Positions 26,130 to 34,186 of a stretch of DNA of 64,000 nucleotides are shown piece after piece; the stretch's first letter is position 1, and every line of letters begins with the position of its first letter. The position numbers and the translations under genes were made by a program. Origin of the DNA: UBA7703 sp963667195 (GTDB lineage: Bacteria > Bacillota > Clostridia > Christensenellales > CAG-138); NCBI GenBank assembly GCA_963667195.1, contig OY762962.1, positions 248,001 to 312,000 on the forward strand, read 5' to 3'. Under the pieces are notes generated by a model. It saw only the letters and a list, made by a program, of their open reading frames with translations. It made no database searches and had not been told where the DNA came from.

Positions 26130-27386
26130 TTAATTGAGGAATCCCTTGTAGTGGCGCATGAGCATGTGGCTTTCGAGTTGGTTCGTCGTCTCAAGGGCAA
26201 CGTTGACCATGATCAGTACGCTGGTTGCGCCAAACGCACTGCTCTCCGCCATTCCTTTCATCGCCAGCTGCGGCAAGATCGCAACCACCGCGAGGAAGAG
26301 CGATCCGAACAGCGTGAGGCGTCCGGAGATCTTTCCGAGGTAATCGCTCGTCGGCTTGCCGGGACGAATGCCCGTGATGAAGCCGCCGTTTTGCTGCAGG
26401 TTTTTCGACATCTCGATCGGGTTGAACGTCACGCTCGAGTAGAAGAACCCGAAGCCGACGATCAACAGAGCATAGATGACATAATAGATCGCGCTGCTCG
26501 TGCCCATGTACGTCTTATAGAACGCATAGAACGAACCATTGGGGAAGAACTGTGCGATCATTCCCGGGAACTGGAGGAACGTCAGCGCGAAGATCAGCGG
26601 CAGAACGCCGTTGGAGTTCGCCTTGATCGGCAGGTAGGTGCTCTGTCCGCCATACATCTTGCGACCGACAACGCGCTTGGCGTACTGCACGGGGATGCGG
26701 CGCTGCGCCTGATCCACATGCGTCACCAGCGTGATCAGACCAACGACCAGAACCGCAAGAATCAGCAGTTCCCAGATGGGAAGCGTGCCAACCCAGAGTT
26801 GCTGACCCAGGTTGATGAACGTCTTGGGTACGCGAGAAACGATTGATGCAAAGATCAACATCGACACACCGTTGCCAACGCCGTCCTCGGTGATGCGCTC
26901 GCCGAGCCACATTAAGAATGCGGTACCTGCGGTGGAGCAAATGCCGATTGTGGCATAGGTCAGCCAGCTGGTGTCAACCAGGTACTTCGTGCCGAGGCCG
27001 ATGAAGATACCGATGGACTGAACCATTGCCAGCACGATACCGGTATAACGGGTGATCTTCTCAATCTTGACCTTGCCATCCTCTTCCTTGCTCAAGCGTT
27101 CCAGGGAAGGAATCGCAATCGTCAGGAGTTGGATGATAATCGACGCGTTGATGTAGGGCGAAATGCCCATCGCAAAGATCGTAAACTGGCTGAACGAACT
27201 ACCAGTGAGCAGGTCGAGGAAGCCGAGAATGTCGTATTGCGACACGGCGCTCTTGAGGAGCACCGTATTGACGCCGGGGATCGGAATGAAACTTCCGAGC
27301 CGGTAGACCACGATCAGCAAGAGGGTGAAGAGCATCTTCTTGCGGATCTCTTTGATCTTAAACGCGTTGATGTATGTCTGGAACAT
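26130..27386 (-). CDS. secY: Protein translocase subunit SecY
   Basis: A 418-residue membrane protein with ten helices that forms the Sec channel. LLIVVYRLGSFIPIPGVN begins helix 1; GISPYINASIIIQLLT is helix 2 with the plug region before it; RNA-polymerase-like cytosolic loops include KRVVGRKMYGGQSTYLPIK (loop C4 contacting SecA and the ribosome). Full length. Its ATG overlaps the rplO stop (TAATG). SecG is encoded at 6900-7136; SecE lies outside the window. Confidence 0.98.
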   Translation of the reverse strand: MFQTYINAFKIKEIRKKMLFTLLLIVVYRLGSFIPIPGVNTVLLKSAVSQYDILGFLDLLTGSSFSQFTIFAMGISPYINASIIIQLLTIAIPSLERLSKEEDGKVKIEKITRYTGIVLAMVQSIGIFIGLGTKYLVDTSWLTYATIGICSTAGTAFLMWLGERITEDGVGNGVSMLIFASIVSRVPKTFINLGQQLWVGTLPIWELLILAVLVVGLITLVTHVDQAQRRIPVQYAKRVVGRKMYGGQSTYLPIKANSNGVLPLIFALTFLQFPGMIAQFFPNGSFYAFYKTYMGTSSAIYYVIYALLIVGFGFFYSSVTFNPIEMSKNLQQNGGFITGIRPGKPTSDYLGKISGRLTLFGSLFLAVVAILPQLAMKGMAESSAFGATSVLIMVNVALETTNQLESHMLMRHYKGFLN

Positions 27387-27829
27387 TAGCCGATCACCTC
27401 AACACTTCCGCCAGCAGCCTTAATTGCAGTCTGAGCGGATTGAGAGAACTTCGCCGCTTTAACGTCCAGTTTCTTCGTCAGCTCGCCGCCGCCCAAAACC
27501 TTCAGGCCGTCCTTTTCGATCTTGCTGATGAGGCCTTCTTTTTTCAGCATCTCAGCCGTCACTACGGTACCGTTCTCCAACCCGTCAAGGTCGGAAACGT
27601 TGATAATCGTGTATTCTTTTCCAAAGATATTGGTGAAGCCGCGCTTGGGCAAACGGCGCGCAAGCGGCATCTGTCCGCCTTCAAAACCGTTCTTCTTGCT
27701 GCCGCTGCGTGCTTTCTGACCCTTGTGGCCCTTCGTGGAGGTCTTGCCCATGCCGCTGCCGGTACCACGACCGATGCGCTTAGGGGCTTTGACCGACCCG
27801 GGAGCGGGCGATAATTCATGGAGTTTCAT
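27386..27829 (-). CDS. rplO: 50S ribosomal protein L15
   Basis: A 147-residue 23S rRNA-binding protein, late in large-subunit assembly. MKLHELSPAPGSVKAPKRIG, then RGTGSGMGKTSTKGHKGQKA (Gly/Lys-rich tail running into the RNA) and PLARRLPKRGFTNIFGKEY are standard. Stop and secY start share one base. Confidence 0.98.
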   Translation of the reverse strand: MKLHELSPAPGSVKAPKRIGRGTGSGMGKTSTKGHKGQKARSGSKKNGFEGGQMPLARRLPKRGFTNIFGKEYTIINVSDLDGLENGTVVTAEMLKKEGLISKIEKDGLKVLGGGELTKKLDVKAAKFSQSAQTAIKAAGGSVEVIG

Positions 27830-27846
27830 GATGCACGTCCTCCTGC

Positions 27847-28050
27847 TTAAACTTCTTCCACCGTGATCAGGTGCTTGACCTTAAAGATCATGCCGCGCGT
27901 GCAGGCGTTATCCGGCTGGGTAACGGTGCTGTGGAGCTTTTTGAGGCCCAGCGCGACGACCGTCGCCTGCTGATCTTTCAGGCAGCCGATCGGGCTCTTA
28001 ACGAGCGTTATCTTGAGTTTTTTGGCCTCCGCCGCTTTTGCTTTCGCCAT
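27847..28050 (-). CDS. rpmD: 50S ribosomal protein L30
   Basis: A 67-residue protein; LKITLVKSPIGCLKDQQATV and ALGLKKLHSTVTQPDNA are the family core. The open frame begins 19 codons earlier, but AAGGAGGA lies just before the ATG at 28050, so this is the start. The first eight residues (AKAKAAEA) form a short Ala/Lys lead, a faint echo of the much longer lead on L5 in this operon. Confidence 0.97.
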   Translation of the reverse strand: MAKAKAAEAKKLKITLVKSPIGCLKDQQATVVALGLKKLHSTVTQPDNACTRGMIFKVKHLITVEEV

Positions 28051-28063
28051 TGTAGCGTCCTCC

Positions 28064-28573
28064 TTAACCCAAGATCTCTTCCACGGACTTGCCGCGGGCC
28101 TTGGCAATCTGCTCCGCCGTGCGCAGCTGGCTTAAGCCTTCGATCGTGGCCTTCACGCAGTTGCTGGGGTTGTTGGAGCCGTAAGATTTCGTACGGATAT
28201 CGCGAATGCCGACCATTTCAAGCACCGCACGGGCAGGGCCGCCAGCGATAACGCCGGTACCTTCTTCGGCGGGAAGCATGCGAACATGGCCCTTACCGAA
28301 CTTGCCTTCCACGGCGTGGGGAATCGTCGTGCCCACGATGGGGACATCGACCATATGACGCTTTGCGTCTTCAACGCCCTTGCGAACGGCTTCCGGAATT
28401 TCCGCGGCTTTGCCGAGTCCAACCCCGACCTTGCCCTTTTCGTTTCCGACGACCATCAGCGCGGTGAACCGGAAGTTCTTACCACCCTTGACAACCTTCG
28501 CAACACGATTGATGGAAACCAGACGCTCTTTGAATTCGCTGGGCTCTTTTTCGAATCTCCTGTTGTTTTGCAT
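28064..28573 (-). CDS. rpsE: 30S ribosomal protein S5
   Basis: A 169-residue protein that helps decoding accuracy and mRNA unwinding at the entry channel. KERLVSINRVAKVVKGGKNF (double-stranded RNA-binding-like domain), GKVGVGLGKAAEIPEAVRKG and GGPARAVLEMVGIRDIRTKS match along the full length. Overlap-free, with good ribosome binding site GGAGGAACG. Confidence 0.98.
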   Translation of the reverse strand: MQNNRRFEKEPSEFKERLVSINRVAKVVKGGKNFRFTALMVVGNEKGKVGVGLGKAAEIPEAVRKGVEDAKRHMVDVPIVGTTIPHAVEGKFGKGHVRMLPAEEGTGVIAGGPARAVLEMVGIRDIRTKSYGSNNPSNCVKATIEGLSQLRTAEQIAKARGKSVEEILG

Positions 28574-28585
28574 GTTCGTTCCTCC

Positions 28586-28954
28586 TTAGAAGTCCAGCCC
28601 GGCTTTGCGAGCGCCGTCCGCGAGAGCGGCAACGCGTCCGGTGTAGAGGTAACCGCCACGGTCGAACACGACCTTGGTTACGCCCTTCGCCTTTGCGCGT
28701 GCGCCTACGAGTTCGCCGACGAGAGCGGCCTGTTCAACCTTGCTCTTGCCCTCCAGCTTGCCCTTGATGTCGGCGTCCAGCGTGGAAGCTGCGACCAAGG
28801 TGTTTCCAACGGTGTCATCAATCACCTGCGCGTAGATGTGCGTGGTGCTGCGGTAAACGTTCAAACGCGGACGCTCTGCGGTACCAACGATATTCTTGCG
28901 CATGCGGTAATGACGATCCACGCGAATCGCGTTTTTATCGATTTTGCTAAACAT
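28586..28954 (-). CDS. rplR: 50S ribosomal protein L18
   Basis: A 122-residue 5S rRNA-binding protein. RVDRHYRMRKNIVGTAERPR (basic N-terminus), LNVYRSTTHIYAQVIDDTVG and VVFDRGGYLYTGRVAALADG are the family motifs. With L5 it builds the central protuberance. Position between rplF and rpsE is standard. Confidence 0.98.
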   Translation of the reverse strand: MFSKIDKNAIRVDRHYRMRKNIVGTAERPRLNVYRSTTHIYAQVIDDTVGNTLVAASTLDADIKGKLEGKSKVEQAALVGELVGARAKAKGVTKVVFDRGGYLYTGRVAALADGARKAGLDF

Positions 28955-28975
28955 CTTTCGTCACTCCTTCCTGCT

Positions 28976-29515
28976 TTACTTACCGGTCTTGCCTTCCTTG
29001 CGGCGAACGACCTCGTTCTCATAGCGAATGCCTTTGCCCTTGTAGGGTTCGGGCGGACGCACCGCGCGGATATCGGCGGCCACTTGGCCAACCTTTTGTT
29101 TATCGATGCCCTTGACCGTAATCTTCGTGGGCGCCGGAACATCAAAGCTGATGCCCGCGGGTGCCGTGAAGTTCACAGGGTGAGAGTAACCGACGTTGAT
29201 CACGAGGCCAGTGCCCTGCGGCTGCACTTTGTAGCCGACGCCGACGATCTCGAGCTTCTTTTCAAAGCCGCTCGTCGTGCCCATCACCATGTTGTTGATG
29301 ATGGTGCGGGTCAAGCCATGCAGCGCGCGATGGCGCTTGTCGTCACTGGGACGCTTGACGGTGAGTACACCTGCATCCTGCTCGATCACCATCTCCGAAG
29401 AGACTTTTTCGGTGAGCGTGCCTTTCGGACCTTTTACGGTGACGACGTTGCCGTCTTCGACCGTAATTGTCACTCCGGCAGGAATGCTGACCGGAAGTTT
29501 TCCGATACGAGACAT
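28976..29515 (-). CDS. rplF: 50S ribosomal protein L6
   Basis: A 179-residue protein of two similar domains near the sarcin-ricin loop. MSRIGKLPVSIPAGVTITVE and the second-domain signature PEPYKGKGIRYENEVVRRKE are both present. A 104-bp gap with the palindrome GCGGACGTCCGC separates it from rpsH, longer than other gaps in the block. Confidence 0.98.
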   Translation of the reverse strand: MSRIGKLPVSIPAGVTITVEDGNVVTVKGPKGTLTEKVSSEMVIEQDAGVLTVKRPSDDKRHRALHGLTRTIINNMVMGTTSGFEKKLEIVGVGYKVQPQGTGLVINVGYSHPVNFTAPAGISFDVPAPTKITVKGIDKQKVGQVAADIRAVRPPEPYKGKGIRYENEVVRRKEGKTGK

Positions 29516-29619
29516 GTTGTTTTCTCCTTTTTTGTCATATCATGCAGGCGCGGACGTCCGCTTTTCGTGCCTTTTTCCATCGAAATCGGCAGAAAAACGA
29601 GGCATCCGCCCTTTGTTGA

Positions 29620-30012
29620 TTACCAAACGTAGGCCAGCACTTCGCCGCCGACGCCTTGCTTACGCGCTTCCCGGTCGGTCATAACGCCGCGGGAGGTGGA
29701 AACAATCGCGATGCCGAGGCCACCCAGGACCTTGGGCATTTCGTCCTTACGCGCGTAAACGCGAAGGCCGGGACGGGAGATGCGCTTGATGCCGACGATG
29801 ACGCGCTGCTTGTTGGCGCCGTACTTGAGCTGAATCCGGATCGTCTTCTTCTCGCCGTCCGCAATCACTTCGAAGCTCTTGATGTATCCTTCGTCCACGA
29901 GAATCTGCGCGATGGCCTTCTTCATTGTGGAAGCGGGGATTTCAACGGAATCATGCTTCGCAATCAGTGCGTTGCGGATACGTGTGAGCATATCGGCAAT
30001 GGTATCTGTCAT
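29620..30012 (-). CDS. rpsH: 30S ribosomal protein S8
   Basis: A 130-residue primary 16S rRNA-binding protein. MTDTIADMLTRIRNALIAKH, VEIPASTMKKAIAQILVDEG and the C-terminal GIAIVSTSRGVMTDREARKQ are standard. In E. coli S8 represses the spc operon at the L5 cistron; here any such site would lie close to the altered rplE start. Confidence 0.98.
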   Translation of the reverse strand: MTDTIADMLTRIRNALIAKHDSVEIPASTMKKAIAQILVDEGYIKSFEVIADGEKKTIRIQLKYGANKQRVIVGIKRISRPGLRVYARKDEMPKVLGGLGIAIVSTSRGVMTDREARKQGVGGEVLAYVW

Positions 30013-30026
30013 GTTCGTTTCCTCCT

Positions 30027-30212
30027 TTACCAGCTGGCCTTGCGTACGCCGGGAATCTCGCCCTTATACGCCAGTTCGCGGAAGCAAATGCGGCAGACGC
30101 CATACTTGCGCAGAACCGAGTGGGGCCGGCCGCAGATGCGGCAGCGGGTGTAAGCACGGGTGCTGAACTTCGGCTCGCGCGCCTGCTTTAATTTCATGCT
30201 TGTCTTAGCCAT
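30027..30212 (-). CDS. rpsZ: 30S ribosomal protein S14, zinc form (type Z)
   Basis: A 61-residue short S14. TRCRICGRPHSVLRKYGVCR contains C-x-x-C and the first Cys of the second pair, completed by ICFRELAYKGEIPGVRKASW. This is the C+ form used when zinc is plentiful. Standard position between rplE and rpsH. Confidence 0.98.
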   Translation of the reverse strand: MAKTSMKLKQAREPKFSTRAYTRCRICGRPHSVLRKYGVCRICFRELAYKGEIPGVRKASW

Positions 30213-30230
30213 TTTTGCTTTCCTCCCTTA

Positions 30231-31118
30231 TCAGCCCTGCACAAACGGGATGCCAAGCTGCGTAAGCAGTTCTTTGCATTCTTCGTCGGTGTTGGCGCTG
30301 GTGACGAACACAACGTTCATGCCGCGCACCTTGTCGACGTCGTCGTAGTTGATCTCCGGGAAGATCAGCTGTTCCTTGAGGCCGAGGGCGTAGTTGCCGC
30401 GCCCGTCGAACGCCTTGTCGGATACGCCGCGGAAGTCGCGGACGCGGGGCAGGACGATGTTGAAGAGCTTATCGACAAAGTAGTACATCCGGTCGCCGCG
30501 GAGGGTAACCTTTGCACCGATGGTCATGCCTTCGCGAACCTTGAAGTTTGCGACGCTCTTCTTCGCACGCGTCGGGACCGCTTTCTGGCCTGCGATGGTG
30601 CTGAGTTCCTTGATGGCGGCTTCGATGCCCTTGGGGTTTTCCTTGTCGGTGCCAAGGCCCATGTTGATCACGACCTTCTCGAGGTACGGAATCTGCATCG
30701 GGTTCTTGTAGCCAAACTTGGTCTTGAGGGCCGGTGCGATCTCTTCGTTATAACGCTTCTTGAGACGCGGCATACCTTCGAGCTTCTTCATGTCGGCCTG
30801 CGCACCCTTTGCGGGCTTCTTGGCTGCGGGCTTGGCTGCTGCTTCGGCCTTTTTCTCGACCTTGGCGGCTGCTTCCTTGACGGCGCCTGCCGCTTTTGCG
30901 ACGGTCTCCGCTGCCGCTTCGCTGACGGCTTCCGCCGCTTTCTCTGCGGTTTCGGCTGCTGCTTTTGCGGTCTTCTTCACGGCCTTTTCAACGGCTTCTG
31001 CGGCTTCGGCGGCCTTGGGAGCTGCCTTTTTCGCGGCTTTCTTTACTTCTTCCACGACCGTCTCGGCTGCTGCTTCGACGGCGTCGGTTACGGTTTCAAT
31101 GTCTTTCTTCGTTGCCAC
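30231..31118 (-). CDS. rplE: 50S ribosomal protein L5 with a 115-residue Ala/Lys/Glu-rich N-terminal extension
   Basis: A 295-residue protein. Residues 116-295 are a complete L5 (MPRLKKRYNEEIAPALKTKF, GQKAVPTRAKKSVANFKVRE, FPEINYDDVDKVRGMNVVFV), which binds 5S rRNA and P-site tRNA. Residues 1-115 are almost only Ala, Lys, Glu, Val and Thr (AVEKAVKKTAKAAAETAEKA), resembling histone H1 tails or a long amphipathic helix. The start is GTG at 31118 with AAGGAGGA eight bases before it and 21 nt behind the rplX stop. No good ribosome binding site precedes M110 or M116, so the extension is probably translated. It is in frame and keeps the GC and codon character of the operon. It may be trimmed after synthesis. 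Confidence 0.93.
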   Translation of the reverse strand: MATKKDIETVTDAVEAAAETVVEEVKKAAKKAAPKAAEAAEAVEKAVKKTAKAAAETAEKAAEAVSEAAAETVAKAAGAVKEAAAKVEKKAEAAAKPAAKKPAKGAQADMKKLEGMPRLKKRYNEEIAPALKTKFGYKNPMQIPYLEKVVINMGLGTDKENPKGIEAAIKELSTIAGQKAVPTRAKKSVANFKVREGMTIGAKVTLRGDRMYYFVDKLFNIVLPRVRDFRGVSDKAFDGRGNYALGLKEQLIFPEINYDDVDKVRGMNVVFVTSANTDEECKELLTQLGIPFVQG

Positions 31119-31139
31119 TTGTCAGTTCCTCCTTCCGCC

Positions 31140-31481
31140 TTAGTCAATCACTTTACCGCACTTTTTGCAAACGCGGACGCTCTTTTGCTTCTTCTCGCCG
31201 GAAATCTCAACTTCCTTGAGCTTGTGGGCGATGCGGGTGGGTTTATCGCACTTCGGGCACACCAGCATGACGTTGGACGCATGGATGGGGCCTTCCTTTT
31301 CAATACGACCACCGGGCTGGCCTTGCTTGCGGGGCTTCACGTGGCGGGTCACCATTGCGGCGCCCTGCACGATCACGCGCTCGTCATCGGGCTGAGCTAC
31401 CATGATCTTGCCCTTTTTGCCCTTGTCTTTGCCGGAGATGACAACGACGGTATCGCCTTTTTTGACGTTTAAGCTGTTCAT
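31140..31481 (-). CDS. rplX: 50S ribosomal protein L24 with zinc ribbon
   Basis: A 113-residue assembly-initiating protein near the tunnel exit. The KOW domain is VKKGDTVVVISGKDKGKKGK; PGGRIEKEGPIHASNVMLVC follows. The C-terminal half carries CPKC and CKKC, the paired cysteines of the C+ zinc form. Standard position between rplN and rplE. Confidence 0.98.
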   Translation of the reverse strand: MNSLNVKKGDTVVVISGKDKGKKGKIMVAQPDDERVIVQGAAMVTRHVKPRKQGQPGGRIEKEGPIHASNVMLVCPKCDKPTRIAHKLKEVEISGEKKQKSVRVCKKCGKVID

Positions 31482-31495
31482 GTCATGCTCCTCCT

Positions 31496-31864
31496 TTACA
31501 GTACTTCCGGTGCGAGGGACACGATTTTCATGTAGTCCTTCTCACGGAGTTCACGCGCCACGGGCCCAAAGATACGGGTCCCGCGGGGCTGCTTCTGGTC
31601 GTTGATAATGACGGCGGCATTGTCGTCGAAACGAATATAGCTTCCGTCCGGACGCTGAATGCCGGATACCGTACGCACGACAACCGCGCGAACGACATCC
31701 TTCTTCTTGACCGCGCCGCCCGGCGATGCGGACTTGACGCTGGCTACGATGACATCGCCAATATTGGCGGACTTACGGTAGGAACCGCCCAGCACGCGAA
31801 TGCACATGATCTCTTTCGCGCCGCTGTTGTCCGCGACCTTTAATCTGGTTTGCGGTTGAATCAT
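31496..31864 (-). CDS. rplN: 50S ribosomal protein L14
   Basis: A 122-residue protein at the subunit interface. MIQPQTRLKVADNSGAKEIM and RIFGPVARELREKDYMKIVS are signatures. The frame is open 39 codons further upstream into rpsQ, but the ATG at 31864 follows GGAGGAACTGGGAAT and starts exactly at the family N-terminus. Confidence 0.98.
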   Translation of the reverse strand: MIQPQTRLKVADNSGAKEIMCIRVLGGSYRKSANIGDVIVASVKSASPGGAVKKKDVVRAVVVRTVSGIQRPDGSYIRFDDNAAVIINDQKQPRGTRIFGPVARELREKDYMKIVSLAPEVL

Positions 31865-31884
31865 ATTCCCAGTTCCTCCAGTCT

Positions 31885-32142
31885 TTACTTCGCCTTCTCG
31901 ACGATCTCGACGAGGCGCCACCGCTTGTCTTTGCTGATGGGGCGCGTTTCCATAATCTTGACGGTATCGCCGATGCCGCACTGGTTCTCTTCGTCATGAA
32001 CCTTGAACTTTCTCGTGCGGTTAACCATCTTGCCGTACAACGGGTGGCGGACTTTGGTCTTGATGGCGACAACGGCGGTTTTGTCCATTTTATCGCTGAC
32101 GACCACGCCGACACGGGTCTTTCTGTAGCCTCTTTCTTCCAT
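31885..32142 (-). CDS. rpsQ: 30S ribosomal protein S17
   Basis: An 85-residue OB-fold primary 16S rRNA-binding protein: RKTRVGVVVSDKMDKTAVVA, HPLYGKMVNRTRKFKVHDEE and GDTVKIMETRPISKDKRWRL. The ATG at 32142 follows GGAAGGAGGACAGACAC; longer frames upstream are not needed. Confidence 0.98.
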   Translation of the reverse strand: MEERGYRKTRVGVVVSDKMDKTAVVAIKTKVRHPLYGKMVNRTRKFKVHDEENQCGIGDTVKIMETRPISKDKRWRLVEIVEKAK

Positions 32143-32161
32143 GTGTCTGTCCTCCTTCCCG

Positions 32162-32365
32162 TTACTCGGCTGCCTTCGCAAGCTCGCGCTCACGAATGAT
32201 CGTTTTTACTCTGGCGATGTCTCTCTTGCACTCGCTGATGCGATTCGGGTTCGAAAGACCGCCGGTAGCCGACTGAAAGCGAAGGTTGAACAGCTCGCTC
32301 TTAAGCTCTTTTTCCTGAGCGGCAAGCGCGTCGTTGGTCATATCGCGAAACTTATTTGCCTTCAT
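32162..32365 (-). CDS. rpmC: 50S ribosomal protein L29
   Basis: A 67-residue helical hairpin near the tunnel exit, close to the docking site of SRP and trigger factor. MKANKFRDMTNDALAAQEKE and LFNLRFQSATGGLSNPNRI are typical. The frame opens at GTG codons four codons earlier; the ATG at 32365 fits the family and is preceded by GGGTGGTG. It overlaps the 3' end of rplP by 14 nt. Confidence 0.96.
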   Translation of the reverse strand: MKANKFRDMTNDALAAQEKELKSELFNLRFQSATGGLSNPNRISECKRDIARVKTIIRERELAKAAE

Positions 32366-32792
32366 CGGTTTCACCACCCTTTTCGGTTTCCTTCTTGATT
32401 ACTTTGCACTTGAGCGGGAGTTTGTGCATTGCAAGACGAAGCGCTTCGTAAGCCTCCTCCTGTTCAACTCCAGCAATCTCAAAGAGGATGCGGCCCGGTT
32501 TCACGACGGCAACCCAGTATTCCGGGGAGCCTTTGCCGCTGCCCATGCGGGTCTCAGCGGGCTTTTCGGTAACGGGCTTATCGGGGAAGATCTTAATCCA
32601 GACCTGACCGCCACGCTTGATGTAACGGGTCAGCGCGACACGCGCCGCCTCGATCTGTTGGCTGGTAACCCAGCAGGGCTCCAGAGCAACGAGGCCATAT
32701 TCACCCTGCGTAATCGTGTTGCCACGGGTGGCTTTACCCTTCATGCGGCCGCGGAACACTCTGCGGCGCTTTACTCTTTTCGGCATCAACAT
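32352..32792 (-). CDS. rplP: 50S ribosomal protein L16
   Basis: A 146-residue protein at the A-site finger region. MLMPKRVKRRRVFRGRMKGK, GEYGLVALEPCWVTSQQIEA and KPVTEKPAETRMGSGKGSPE match the family. The Arg in the GRMKGKATRG region, hydroxylated in some bacteria, is present. It ends 14 nt inside rpmC. Confidence 0.98.
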   Translation of the reverse strand: MLMPKRVKRRRVFRGRMKGKATRGNTITQGEYGLVALEPCWVTSQQIEAARVALTRYIKRGGQVWIKIFPDKPVTEKPAETRMGSGKGSPEYWVAVVKPGRILFEIAGVEQEEAYEALRLAMHKLPLKCKVIKKETEKGGETDEGK

Positions 32793-32794
32793 GG

Positions 32795-33466
32795 TTATTT
32801 GCCCCCTTCCTCACGCCTGTCGGAAGCGCCACGCTTGCCGAGCAGTTCGCCCTTGTAAATCCAGACCTTGCAGCCGATGCGGCCGTAGGTGGTCTTCGCT
32901 TCCGCAAAGCCGTACTGGATGTCCGCGCGCATCGTCTGCAGCGGGATGGAACCGTCATGGTACCCTTCGCTTCTCGCGATTTCCGCGCCGCCGAGACGGC
33001 CGGAGACCATCAGCTTGATTCCCTTGACGCCGTTCTTCTGCATCGCACGACCCATGCTTTGCTTCATTGCGCGGCGGAAGCTGATGCGCTTCTCAAGCTG
33101 GGACGCGATGTTCTCTGCAACCAGCTGTGCATCTGCGTCGGGATCACGGATCTCCATGATGTTGACGCTGACGTCCTTGCCGATCTCCTTCTTGATGTCT
33201 TCCTTAATGGTTTCGATCCCTGCGCCGCCCTTGCCGATCAGAAGGCCGGGACGCGCGGTGAAGATGCTCACGGTGGTCTTGCCAGCCGCGCGGTCGATCT
33301 CGATGCGCGAAATGCTGGCCTGGAAATATTTCTTCTTCACGAAGTCGCGAATCTTGCGATCTTCGACGAGGAAATCGGCGAAATCCTTCTTGGAGGCGTA
33401 CCAGCGGGTGTTCCAATCCTTGATGACACCAACGCGGAACCCGTTCGGATTAACTTTTTGACCCAT
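32795..33466 (-). CDS. rpsC: 30S ribosomal protein S3
   Basis: A 223-residue protein at the mRNA entry site. MGQKVNPNGFRVGVIKDWNT starts the protein; the KH domain carries GLLIGKGGAGIETIKEDIKK (GxxG loop), and the C-terminal domain YGRIGCKVWIYKGE follows. Two nucleotides separate it from rplP. Confidence 0.98.
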   Translation of the reverse strand: MGQKVNPNGFRVGVIKDWNTRWYASKKDFADFLVEDRKIRDFVKKKYFQASISRIEIDRAAGKTTVSIFTARPGLLIGKGGAGIETIKEDIKKEIGKDVSVNIMEIRDPDADAQLVAENIASQLEKRISFRRAMKQSMGRAMQKNGVKGIKLMVSGRLGGAEIARSEGYHDGSIPLQTMRADIQYGFAEAKTTYGRIGCKVWIYKGELLGKRGASDRREEGGK

Positions 33467-33480
33467 AGCTCATTTCCTCC

Positions 33481-33867
33481 TTACTTCGCCTGATCCAGCA
33501 CGACCGTGATGTGGCTCGTACGCTTGCGGATTGCACTCGCGCGGCCATGCGCTCTCGGCCGGAAACGCTTCAGGGTCGGTCCCTGGTTTGCGTAGATCTC
33601 GGCGACGAAGAGTTCTTCGCGGTTGAGGTCAAGGTTGTTTTCCGCGTTCGCAATCGCGCTCTTGAGCAGCTTTGCTACCGGCTCGGTTGCCGCTTTCGGC
33701 GTGTAGAGCAGGATGGCTTCGGCTTCTTTGACGCTCTTGCCGCGGATCAGGTCGATGACGGCCTTCACCTTACGCGAAGAGATACGAATGTATTTTGCGG
33801 TCGCGTGCGGGCGCTTTTCTGCGCTTGCCGCGCGTTTGGCCGACTTTTCTCTCATTCTGGTTGCCAT
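33481..33867 (-). CDS. rplV: 50S ribosomal protein L22
   Basis: A 128-residue protein with a long hairpin lining the exit tunnel. AKYIRISSRKVKAVIDLIRG, the hairpin GPTLKRFRPRAHGRASAIRK and the terminal TSHITVVLDQ are standard. The N-terminus has about 20 extra basic and Ala residues (REKSAKRAASAEKRPHA). Confidence 0.98.
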   Translation of the reverse strand: MATRMREKSAKRAASAEKRPHATAKYIRISSRKVKAVIDLIRGKSVKEAEAILLYTPKAATEPVAKLLKSAIANAENNLDLNREELFVAEIYANQGPTLKRFRPRAHGRASAIRKRTSHITVVLDQAK

Positions 33868-33882
33868 TTGCTTCGTTCCTCC

Positions 33883-34164
33883 TTACTTCGCAGAAGAGGA
33901 CTTCTCGGAGCCTCTGTGTCCTCTGAACGTGCGCGTCGGCGCGAATTCGCCGAGCTTATGGCCGACCATTTCCTCGGTCACATATACGGGCACGTGCTTT
34001 TTGCCGTCATGCACCGCGATCGTGTGACCGACCATCTGCGGGAAGATGGTAGAGGCGCGAGACCAAGTCTTGACGACCGTCTTTTTTCCGCTCGCATTCA
34101 TCGCTTCGATGCGCCCAAGGAGGCGTTCGCTAATGAATGGGCCTTTTTTAATCGATCTGCTCAT
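33883..34164 (-). CDS. rpsS: 30S ribosomal protein S19
   Basis: A 93-residue head protein partnered with S13. MSRSIKKGPFISERLLGRIE, TWSRASTIFPQMVGHTIAVH and VGHKLGEFAPTRTFRGHRGS are the signatures. Standard place between rplB and rplV. Confidence 0.98.
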   Translation of the reverse strand: MSRSIKKGPFISERLLGRIEAMNASGKKTVVKTWSRASTIFPQMVGHTIAVHDGKKHVPVYVTEEMVGHKLGEFAPTRTFRGHRGSEKSSSAK

Positions 34165-34186
34165 TATTTATCTCCTTCCTCTTCCC

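Noticed and set aside
28286..29632. A 448-codon plus-strand open frame opposite rpsE-rplR-rplF
   Set aside because: Spans three certain ribosomal genes on the other strand; mirror frame.
30771..31110. A separate small basic protein gene or a frameshift in front of rplE
   Set aside because: The frame runs without break from the GTG into L5, and no stop or internal start signal separates the parts; a single extended protein is simpler.
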